From: Deltaproteobacteria bacterium RBG_16_54_18
GTDB taxonomy: Bacteria > Desulfobacterota > B13-G15 > RBG-16-54-18
Assembly: GCA_001797935.1 (NCBI GenBank)
Contig: MGQT01000053.1
Coordinates: 1-6,248, forward strand
Length of the DNA: 6,248 nucleotides
Reading direction: 5' to 3'
In this document: in pieces, positions 1 through 5,059 of the stretch
How positions within the stretch are numbered: the stretch's first letter is position 1
How the letters are laid out: every line of letters starts with the position of its first letter
Program-made: the position numbers and the translations under genes
Notes under the pieces: model-generated
What the model saw: only the letters and a program-made list of their open reading frames with translations
The model's database searches: none
Told to the model about the DNA's origin: nothing

Positions 1-132
1 TTTCTCAAGGGGCAGACGGTGGCAACGCTCGGACGTAAACGAATCAAACAGGGTGAACAGGATGATGTCGCTTCCCTGGTGCCTCTCTACGTCAGACCTT
101 CCGAGGCCGAGCTCAAAGGGATGCATACCTAA
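1..132 (+). CDS. tsaB: TsaB, tRNA threonylcarbamoyladenosine biosynthesis protein, C-terminal fragment
   Basis: Reading frame 1 is open from the window edge for 43 codons to a TAA at 130-132. The product ends in PLYVRPSEAELK, preceded by a GRKRIKQGEQDDVASL stretch. This matches the usual end of TsaB (YeaZ) proteins, whose last conserved block is P-x-Y-[VL]-R-x-S-E-A-E. TsaB is the non-catalytic partner of TsaD in the bacterial complex that transfers threonylcarbamoyl to A37 of ANN-decoding tRNAs; it acts in the cytoplasm. Only the tail is here, so the ASKHA-fold core cannot be checked. The stop is followed 17 bp later by a strong hairpin terminator, so this is probably the last gene of its operon. 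The call rests on the C-terminal block alone. Confidence 0.75.
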   Translation, partial: FLKGQTVATLGRKRIKQGEQDDVASLVPLYVRPSEAELKGMHT

Positions 133-149
133 GGACAGTATTCATAAAA

Positions 150-181
150 AAAAGAGGGGGCTCGGAAAGGCCCCCTCTTTT
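150..181. terminator. Bidirectional rho-independent terminator between convergent tsaB and cytochrome genes
   Basis: Positions 151-161 (AAAGAGGGGGC) pair perfectly with 170-180 (GCCCCCTCTTT), and 150/181 extend the pairing. The loop is the 8 bases 162-169. On the plus strand the stem ends in a T run (178-181). On the minus strand the A run at 146-153 becomes a U tract. It can therefore stop transcription from tsaB and from the cytochrome gene facing it. Confidence 0.88.
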
Positions 182-202
182 GGTCATGATGTTGTCTGCT
201 AC

Positions 203-580
203 TTATTTCTTGCTGGGGTGACAACCGCTGCACTTGACAGTTGGGCCGGTCTTTTTGCCCTCGGCCGCCAGCTTTTTATGACAGTCCTGACAGTTGCTGT
301 GATAGGCCTTTTTCAGCCCCTTCTCTCCACTATCTGCTGCCTTGTGGCACTCGGCGCATTTTTGCACGGTGGCTGGCTGCTCACCTTTTTTCAATGTGTG
401 GTGGCATTCATTGCAGGCTGCCGCAGCCGCGTGTACCTTGTGAGACAATACAACAGGCGTCTGCACTTTGTTGGGGTACTTGTTGTTAATCGTGATCTTC
501 TCGGGCTGAGCCAGGGCGATACCGATGATGGTCGCCGTGGCAAATGCAATAAGGACGATACTATTAATCCATCTTTTCAT
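203..580 (-). CDS. Periplasmic tetrahaem cytochrome c, class III (cytochrome c3 family)
   Basis: The 125-residue protein starts with a Sec signal peptide (KR at 2-3, hydrophobic core about 7-22, likely cleavage after ALA at residue 24), so the mature form is about 101 residues. Four CXXCH haem sites are visible: CNECH 56-60, CAECH 75-79, CQDCH 97-101 and CSGCH 117-121. The remaining histidines are exactly four (H47, H50, H61, H94). They lie where cytochrome c3 has its distal ligands: an HxxH pair before haem 1, a His right after it, and one before haem 3. All four haems can thus be bis-His, as in low-potential electron carriers that shuttle electrons between periplasmic hydrogenases or dehydrogenases and membrane complexes. 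Many classical c3 proteins have CX4CH at two haems; here all are CXXCH. The ATG is preceded by AAGGGGG 6 bases upstream. No redox partner gene is adjacent, so the electron donor and acceptor are unknown. Confidence 0.92.
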   Translation of the reverse strand: MKRWINSIVLIAFATATIIGIALAQPEKITINNKYPNKVQTPVVLSHKVHAAAAACNECHHTLKKGEQPATVQKCAECHKAADSGEKGLKKAYHSNCQDCHKKLAAEGKKTGPTVKCSGCHPSKK

Positions 581-618
581 CTGTTCCCCCTTTCATCCAA
601 TATATTCTCACTATAAAT

Positions 619-645
619 ATTATACTACGAGGTCTTTTTTGTCAA
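619..645 (-). promoter_or_regulatory. Probable sigma-70 promoter of the cytochrome c3 gene
   Basis: On the minus strand a perfect TTGACA (640-645) is followed by a perfect TATAAT (619-624). The spacer is only 15 bp, shorter than the preferred 17, so the promoter may be weak or activator dependent. It lies about 40 bp upstream of the cytochrome ATG, downstream of the terminator of the tRNA gene. Confidence 0.55.
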
Positions 646-659
646 GCTTTCTTTAAAAT

Positions 660-687
660 AGGGCCGAGGGGATTTCCCCCCCCGGCC
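660..687 (-). terminator. Rho-independent terminator of the tRNA-fMet transcript
   Basis: On the minus strand, bases 687-678 (GGCCGGGGGG) pair with 671-662 (CCCCTCGGCC) in a 10-bp stem with one G.U pair and a 6-base loop. The stem is followed by CTATTTT. It begins about 23 bases after the tRNA CCA end and separates the tRNA from the cytochrome gene. The U tract is interrupted, so efficiency is uncertain. Confidence 0.6.
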
Positions 688-710
688 TGTCTAAGAAATA
701 AAAGATTGCT

Positions 711-787
<77 letters not shown>

Positions 788-798
788 ATCGAACATGT

Positions 799-827
799 AG
801 TTTAGTTTTTCACAGCGGCTTTGTCAA
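799..827 (-). promoter_or_regulatory. Sigma-70 promoter of tRNA-fMet
   Basis: On the minus strand TTGACA (822-827) is followed by a 17-bp spacer and TAAACT (799-804). Transcription would start near 792, giving a 5' leader of only about 5 bases before the mature tRNA at 787. The consensus -35, ideal spacer and short leader fit a strong stable-RNA promoter. Confidence 0.8.
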
Positions 828-884
828 CTCTTTTCTCGGAGAAATGTTTAACCTTTTATGTGGGATACCGGCATGTCTTTTGAG

Positions 885-915
885 TTGACAGGTGAGGCGT
901 TGCAGGATACATAAT
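885..915 (+). promoter_or_regulatory. Likely promoter of the ACT-DUF711 operon
   Basis: A perfect TTGACA at 885-890 is followed by an AT-rich -10 region. The choice is TACATA at 908-913 (17-bp spacer) or CATAAT at 910-915 (19-bp spacer, better hexamer). Transcription would begin about 918-923. That leaves a leader of about 60 bases before the TTG start at 983 and almost none before the upstream GTG at 926. Confidence 0.5.
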
Positions 916-935
916 ATACGGTGATGTGTCGCCAC

Positions 936-958
936 TGCCAACGGCAATTGCCGAGGCA
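936..958. promoter_or_regulatory. Nested palindrome in the leader of the ACT-DUF711 operon (candidate operator or leader hairpin)
   Basis: CGGCAATTGCCG at 942-953 is a perfect 12-bp palindrome. It is flanked by a second inverted pair, TGCC (936-939) and GGCA (955-958), separated by AA on one side and A on the other. It lies just downstream of the expected transcription start and about 25 bp before the TTG start codon. It could bind a dimeric repressor or form a small hairpin near the 5' end of the mRNA. No known operator is recognised, and chance cannot be excluded. Confidence 0.35.
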
Positions 959-982
959 TACGGCTTTTTGAGAGGGAGAATT

Positions 983-1558
983 TTGAAAAGCAGCGAACAG
1001 AGGGAATGGCTTTCCGTCTCCGTCATGGGGTATGACCGCCCCGGCATTGTGGCCGCGGTCGCCAAGGTCCTTTTTGACAATAGCTGCAATATTGAGGCGT
1101 TATCCCAGACCGTTCTGATGGGACAATTTGCTATGATTGTGGTGGTCGCGCCGCTGGCAGGATCGTCAGCCGGTACGTTGCAGGCGGGATTAGAAACGCT
1201 GGCAGCGCAGATGAAGCTAGCGATCCATATGAGGACGCTCAATCCAACAGAACACCAGGCATTTGATGTGGGGAATGCAGAGCCTTTTGTGATCACGGTC
1301 CGTGGGGAAGACCGACCGGGGCTCGTCTTAGCCATCACAACGATCTTGGCGGAGCAGGGGGTCAATATTACCTGCCTGGGGGCGGAAGTGGTCCCTGTTG
1401 ATCAGCGGCTTGACTACATCCAAATCTATGAGGTGGACATACCGAACGATATGGACTTCTCCCGCATCCAGAAGGCCCTGCGTGAAAAAGGGGCGGCAAT
1501 CGGCGTGACTGTCGATATGCAGCACCGTAACATCTTTCGTGCCATTAACCAGATATAG
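983..1558 (+). CDS. Double-ACT-domain protein, GcvR-like regulator
   Basis: From TTG 983 the product is 191 residues, close to the usual length of GcvR-type proteins. It is made of two ACT domains: the first at about 9-87 with YDRPGIVAAVA at 17-27, the second at about 101-178 with EDRPGLVLAIT at 109-119. ACT domains bind small molecules, usually amino acids. GcvR of E. coli modulates GcvA in the glycine cleavage regulon, but no gcv gene is nearby. No DNA-binding or catalytic domain is present. TTG is preferred because AGGGAG (973-978) sits just upstream and the protein then begins KSSEQREWLSVSV, as is normal for this family. The longer GTG form (926, 210 residues) has no ribosome site and would start almost at the predicted transcription start. 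The stop lies 6 bp before the DUF711 gene, so the two are co-transcribed. An ACT partner next to DUF711 also occurs in other bacteria, which suggests it senses a ligand for its neighbour. Confidence 0.85.
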   Translation: MKSSEQREWLSVSVMGYDRPGIVAAVAKVLFDNSCNIEALSQTVLMGQFAMIVVVAPLAGSSAGTLQAGLETLAAQMKLAIHMRTLNPTEHQAFDVGNAEPFVITVRGEDRPGLVLAITTILAEQGVNITCLGAEVVPVDQRLDYIQIYEVDIPNDMDFSRIQKALREKGAAIGVTVDMQHRNIFRAINQI

Positions 1559-1564
1559 GTTTGT

Positions 1565-2938
1565 ATGCTCAGTTCTGAAGAGATCATTCGCACGATCGAG
1601 ATGCTTAAAAATGAAAACCTCGATGTCCGCACCGTCACGCTGGGCATCAGTCTCAGGGACTGCGTCAGCTCGAAGGCCGAGGAATTGTGCAGCAAGATCC
1701 GCGCAAAAATAAAACGGGTTGCCGGTGAGATGGTGGCTGTCTGCGATCGGATCTCGGACAAGTACGGGATCCCTATCGTCAATAAGCGTCTCGCCGTTAC
1801 CCCCATCGCCGCGGTCGCAGAGGGGTTGGACAGGGGGGAATATATCACGGTTGCTAGGACGCTCGATCAGGTGGCCGGCGAGGTGGGGGTCAATTTCATC
1901 GGCGGTTATTCTGCCTTGGTACAAAAGGGGTTTACCACGGGAGATCGCAACTTAATTGCGACACTCCCCGCCGTTCTGTCGTCAACCGCGCATATTTGCG
2001 CTTCAGTTAATGTCGCTTCCACACAGGCCGGGATCAATATGGATGCGGTATCGCTCATGGGACAGGCGATCAAGGAAATTTCCATCGCTACTGCCGAGCA
2101 GGACGGCTTCGGCTGCGCGAAGCTCGTCGTCTTTGCCAATATGCCTGAAGACAATCCCTTTATGGCCGGGGCCTATCTCGGCTATGGGGAACCGGAGGCG
2201 GTCATCAATGTCGGTGTCAGCGGTCCCGGCGTGGTGAAGCGAGAGCTGGAACGGGCCTTGCAATCAGGGACGAAGCTGACCTTGGGAGATTTATCGGAGA
2301 TCATCAAAAAGACGAGCTTCCGCGTGACCCGTGTGGGGGAGCTCATTGCCCGCGAGGTGGCGGAGTTGCTCGGCGTGAGCTTCGGCATTGTGGACCTCTC
2401 CCTCGCACCCACGCCCACGGTGGGGGACAGCGTGGGGGAGATCATCCAGTGCCTGGGGCTCACCGCCATCGGCGTGCCCGGCTCAACCGCCGCGCTTGCC
2501 CTGCTCAATGACGCCGTCAAAAAGGGAGGGGCCTTTGCCTCCTCGTCGGTAGGGGGGCTTTCCGGCGCTTTTATCCCGGTCAGCGAGGATTTAAACCTTT
2601 CCGAGGCGGTGGCAAACGGCTCTTTGTCCCTGGAAAAACTCGAGGCCATGACCGCGGTCTGCTCCGTGGGGCTCGACATGATCGCCATCCCCGGCGATGT
2701 CGACGCCGGCACCATTGCCGCCATCATTGCCGATGAAATGGCGATCGGCGTCTTCAACCATAAGACCACGGCGGTGCGTCTGATTCCCGTGCCTGGCAAG
2801 GGTGTGGGTGATAAGGCGGTTTTCGGCGGCCTCTTTGGGGAGGCCCATATCGTGGAGGTGCGTAATGTCGCCTGTTCGCACGCCTTTGTCGGTTTTGGCG
2901 GCAGGATCCCGGCCCCGATCACGAGCATCAGGAATTGA
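1565..2938 (+). CDS. DUF711/UPF0210 family protein ('PFL family protein'), function unknown
   Basis: The product has 457 residues, full length for the family. Conserved blocks are YGIPIVNKRLAVTPIA at 67-82, SVGLDMIAIPGD at 367-378, a following stretch with NHKTTAVRLIPVPGKG, and the typical C-terminal GGRIPAPI at 445-452. The family is placed by structure near pyruvate formate-lyase-like proteins, but I see no glycyl-radical consensus (RVxGY type), so glycyl-radical chemistry should not be assumed. No signal peptide or membrane segment is seen; it is probably cytoplasmic. The start ATG follows the ACT gene by 6 bp and has only a weak AGG upstream, which suggests translational coupling. GC rises to about 65-70% at 2341-2520, against about 53% in samples earlier in the gene; codon choice shifts but the frame is intact. 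Family assignment is firm; the reaction or role is unknown. Confidence 0.92.
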   Translation: MLSSEEIIRTIEMLKNENLDVRTVTLGISLRDCVSSKAEELCSKIRAKIKRVAGEMVAVCDRISDKYGIPIVNKRLAVTPIAAVAEGLDRGEYITVARTLDQVAGEVGVNFIGGYSALVQKGFTTGDRNLIATLPAVLSSTAHICASVNVASTQAGINMDAVSLMGQAIKEISIATAEQDGFGCAKLVVFANMPEDNPFMAGAYLGYGEPEAVINVGVSGPGVVKRELERALQSGTKLTLGDLSEIIKKTSFRVTRVGELIAREVAELLGVSFGIVDLSLAPTPTVGDSVGEIIQCLGLTAIGVPGSTAALALLNDAVKKGGAFASSSVGGLSGAFIPVSEDLNLSEAVANGSLSLEKLEAMTAVCSVGLDMIAIPGDVDAGTIAAIIADEMAIGVFNHKTTAVRLIPVPGKGVGDKAVFGGLFGEAHIVEVRNVACSHAFVGFGGRIPAPITSIRN

Positions 2939-3047
2939 AAGGGTTTTTTGAAAGGGGATCAAGGAGAGAAGAATTACTATTTTCTAGACTGAGACGATAA
3001 CAAATCATTCAGAGCGGAGTACCTGAGAGTAGAGAGGAGGGGTAACT

Positions 3048-3926
3048 ATGAAGAGGATAGTAGCAATTCTTTTTATTGTTTCGTTGGTCTGTACGCCCGT
3101 TTTGGGAGGGGTTGTATACGGCGAGGTTAAAAACCTCTCAGTTGATCAAGGGGTAACGGCCAAGATAAAGGCCTTCGATAAAGGCTTTTTCAAGCGCTTT
3201 GACGTCTATTCGGCAGGATCGCCGGAGGTTTCTACGGCGCTCCTGTTTGATCGGAAGGATCAGCAGCGCCTTCCGGCAGGAGATTGGGTGGGGCCGCTGG
3301 GCGAAAAAGAGATCGGCCGTGCCATCAATAGTCTGAGCAAGCAGTATCAGGGTCGATCCTGGTATGTTCCGCTGAAGCCTCGGGCCCTTAACATTGTGAA
3401 CAGCAAGGGGGAGGTGCTGGGGTACGTTTTTACTGGAGCAGAAACGATTGAGACTAGTCTCAAACTCAAAGTAAGCGGCAGTATGGTTGCGTATCCACCT
3501 TTTCAAAATCTCGCGACGGATCAGCGGATAGCAGCCAAGATAGAGGCCTTTGATGAAAACTTTTTTAAGTACTTTGACGCCTACACAGCAGGTACACAGG
3601 AAGAGCCCATTGCCATCCTGTTTGATCGAAAGGACCAGTATCACCTTCCGGCAGCCGCATGGGAGAAACCGCTCCCCGGAGTAAATGAGATCATTTATGC
3701 CCTGAGGCGCTTGAGTCAAATGTCTCAGGATCAGGAACACTCGTGGAAGATACCCCTAAGACCTCGTGCCCTCAACATCGTCAACACCAAAGGGGATGTG
3801 TTGGGATATGTTTATTTCGGCTTAGAAACGATACAGATGGATCGTGAAACGGATGGTCGTGTGACGGTGCATATGCCCGTGCTCCAAAAGATTCAAGGAG
3901 GTGGTGGAGGGGGCGGCGGCAGATAG
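3048..3926 (+). CDS. Unrecognised exported protein with two tandem copies of a domain of about 107 residues and a poly-glycine end
   Basis: I do not recognise this 292-residue protein. It starts with a Sec signal peptide (KR at 2-3, hydrophobic 4-19; cleavage probably after G20 or G25; C15 is not in a good lipobox). Two homologous units follow, residues 29-134 and 154-262. Shared blocks are KI[KE]AFD..FFK.FD.Y.AG, LLFDRKDQ or ILFDRKDQ followed by LPA, W..PL.PRALNIVN and KG[ED]VLGYV. The alternating hydrophobic and polar pattern suggests a compact alpha/beta fold. There is no other cysteine and no CXXCH, so it is not a cytochrome. It ends in eight glycines and an arginine (284-292). The start is well supported by GGAGG at 3036-3040. 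The 109-bp gap from DUF711 and a strong terminator after it suggest a separate or semi-independent unit. Likely location is the periplasm or envelope; the role is unknown. Confidence 0.85.
   Translation: MKRIVAILFIVSLVCTPVLGGVVYGEVKNLSVDQGVTAKIKAFDKGFFKRFDVYSAGSPEVSTALLFDRKDQQRLPAGDWVGPLGEKEIGRAINSLSKQYQGRSWYVPLKPRALNIVNSKGEVLGYVFTGAETIETSLKLKVSGSMVAYPPFQNLATDQRIAAKIEAFDENFFKYFDAYTAGTQEEPIAILFDRKDQYHLPAAAWEKPLPGVNEIIYALRRLSQMSQDQEHSWKIPLRPRALNIVNTKGDVLGYVYFGLETIQMDRETDGRVTVHMPVLQKIQGGGGGGGGR
3132..3449 (+). repeat. First copy of the internal domain duplication
   Basis: This stretch encodes residues 29-134 of the exported protein. It aligns with residues 154-262 over its full length, starting NL..DQ..AAKI and ending GYV....ETI, with the conserved FDRKDQ and PRALNIVN blocks. 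The nucleotide copies are still similar in those blocks but diverged elsewhere, so the duplication is not very recent. Confidence 0.85.
3507..3833 (+). repeat. Second copy of the internal domain duplication
   Basis: This stretch encodes residues 154-262. Compared with copy 1 it has about three extra residues in the middle helix-like segment (around 211-231, between the two tryptophan-containing blocks) and keeps W205, FDRKDQ (192-197), PRALNIVN (239-246) and GYV (253-255). A linker of about 19 residues separates the copies. Confidence 0.85.
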
Positions 3927-3973
3927 ACGCCGTAGACGTCTTCCCTAGCGTTATTTTAGCGTTTGCGTGTAAC

Positions 3974-4018
3974 AGCGGTAGGGGCATCATACGACAGCCC
4001 CTACCGCTTGCTGTTTTT
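3974..4018 (+). terminator. Rho-independent terminator after the duplicated-domain gene
   Basis: AGCGGTAGGGGC (3974-3985) pairs perfectly with GCCCCTACCGCT (3997-4008) around an 11-base loop, followed after TGCTG by TTTTT (4014-4018). It lies between the convergent duplicated-domain and OmpA genes. On the minus strand no U tract follows, so it mainly serves the plus-strand gene. The 151 bp between these genes hold nothing else I can support. Confidence 0.8.
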
Positions 4019-4077
4019 CTACGATGATTGTAACAGATGGGTATACGCCCGCGAGCTTTTCCTTTTCCTCATTGTAC

Positions 4078-4899
4078 CTACGTTTCCTTTGGTGCTGGGG
4101 CCTGATTTTTCGGTGTGGTTTCTTCAGGTACAACGGCAGCGGGAGGTTCCGGCTTTGTCGGCGTTACCTCAGGTAACGGAGCAATTGGTTTCTCCGTGCG
4201 CTTCATAACGTCCTTGTTCTGTAGCGCGATCTCGATACGCCGGTTTTTCTGCTTATGTTGAGGCGTGTCATTAGTGACAAGGGGATGATATTCTCCATAT
4301 GCGGTCGCGAGCAGCATCTCCGGCGGGACCCCCGCAGACTCCTGCAAGAACCGAACTACCGTGATGGCCCTGGCTGCAGAGAGCTCCCAGTTGGTAGGAT
4401 AGGCAGCGCGCAAGGATTTAGCAATTGGAACATTGTCAGTATGTCCTTCCACACGGATTACCTTGTCGGTCAGCCCTTTGATAATCGTTCCCAGTTTTTG
4501 CAGCACTTCTTTCCCCCCTGGCTTGAGGGCGGCGCTGCCCGAATCAAAAAAGATCTTTTCCGCCACGTTCACCGTGAGTCTGTCTTGATATTGACTAATG
4601 GTCACCTGCCCGGCATTTACCTCTTTTTGCAGTTGGCTCATGAGCTGTTCGTAGGTGGCCTTTGATTGTTGATCGCGGGCGATGAGATCCGCCTTTTCTG
4701 TTTCTGAGAGCGCGAATTGCTCCCTGCAGGCGCTATAACCGGCCTGTAGGCTGTTACACTGTGTTTGGAAATTGTTGTACTGCGTTTGCAGAGAGTTGTT
4801 CGCTGCCTCAAGCTTATTATATTTTCCTGAAGAAACGCAGGCTGTGAGCACGGCTCCCAGCATAACCACGCTACCCCAAAGGACAAAGTTCCTTTTCAT
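4078..4899 (-). CDS. OmpA/MotB-family peptidoglycan-binding lipoprotein with coiled-coil linker
   Basis: The 273-residue protein has a lipoprotein signal with lipobox LTAC and C21 as the lipidated residue. The +2 residue is Val, so outer-membrane sorting is expected. Residues 28-95 are Gln/Asn-rich with a heptad pattern (LQTQYNN, FQTQCNS, LQAGYSA at 37-57), likely a coiled coil. Residues about 108-226 are an OmpA C-terminal domain: IFFDSGSAALKPGG (116-129), VEGHTDNVPI (150-159), NWELSAARA (170-178), YGEYHPLVTND (201-211) and NRRIEIAL (219-226). This is the MotB-like subtype that binds the peptidoglycan stem peptide. The tail 233-273 is rich in Pro, Glu and Thr and probably disordered. It likely links the outer membrane to the cell wall. 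A good ribosome site (AAGGAG, 7 bases upstream) supports the ATG. C48 and C58 lie in the coiled coil and could form interchain disulfides (inference). Confidence 0.92.
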   Translation of the reverse strand: MKRNFVLWGSVVMLGAVLTACVSSGKYNKLEAANNSLQTQYNNFQTQCNSLQAGYSACREQFALSETEKADLIARDQQSKATYEQLMSQLQKEVNAGQVTISQYQDRLTVNVAEKIFFDSGSAALKPGGKEVLQKLGTIIKGLTDKVIRVEGHTDNVPIAKSLRAAYPTNWELSAARAITVVRFLQESAGVPPEMLLATAYGEYHPLVTNDTPQHKQKNRRIEIALQNKDVMKRTEKPIAPLPEVTPTKPEPPAAVVPEETTPKNQAPAPKET

Positions 4900-5059
4900 A
4901 TGAGCACTCCTTTCTTTAATTTCCGTATGTCTTAAAGGGACATATCATATTTCTTTTGTAATGGCAATATCGCACCTACTTGTATCATTTCCAGATCCGT
5001 GGTCTTTCTTGGTTGGTTTTGCCTTGTTGCTGTGTTATATCTCTTCTCATACTAAAAAA
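4900..5059. other. Divergent intergenic region between the OmpA lipoprotein and radical SAM genes
   Basis: These 160 bp must hold the promoters of both divergent genes. On the plus strand TTGGTT (5013-5018), 17 bp and TATATC (5036-5041) form a weak candidate for the radical SAM gene. That start would leave a leader of under 20 bases, and no Shine-Dalgarno is present before ATG 5060. On the minus strand the AT-rich stretch about 4940-4968 probably contains the OmpA promoter, but I could not find a convincing -35/-10 pair. No operator-like palindrome or RNA element was seen. Confidence 0.35.

Noticed and set aside
53..616. A 187-codon plus-strand open frame with hydrophobic segments
   Set aside because: It is antisense to the cytochrome c3 gene, whose four CXXCH sites and matching histidines are decisive; it also spans the terminator, has no ribosome site and overlaps the tsaB end.
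1328..1924. Long minus-strand open frames opposite the ACT and DUF711 genes, including 856-1365, 2182-2928 and 2591-2962
   Set aside because: They are antisense shadows of genes with clear family motifs; none shows a recognisable domain or ribosome site.
2880..2935. A possible glycyl-radical motif at the C terminus of the 'PFL family' protein
   Set aside because: The end reads FVGFGGRIPAPI, the normal DUF711 ending, and lacks the RVxGY-type consensus; no activase gene is adjacent.
2948..2980. TTGAAA and TACTAT as a promoter for the duplicated-domain gene
   Set aside because: The spacer is 21 bp, too long to support a sigma-70 promoter; no better pair or sigma-54 site was found in the gap 2939-3047.
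3138..3740. A 200-codon minus-strand frame opposite the duplicated-domain gene
   Set aside because: It mirrors the duplication of the coding strand; the plus-strand gene has a signal peptide and a strong GGAGG site.
4255..4665. A 136-codon plus-strand frame
   Set aside because: It is antisense to the OmpA domain of the lipoprotein.
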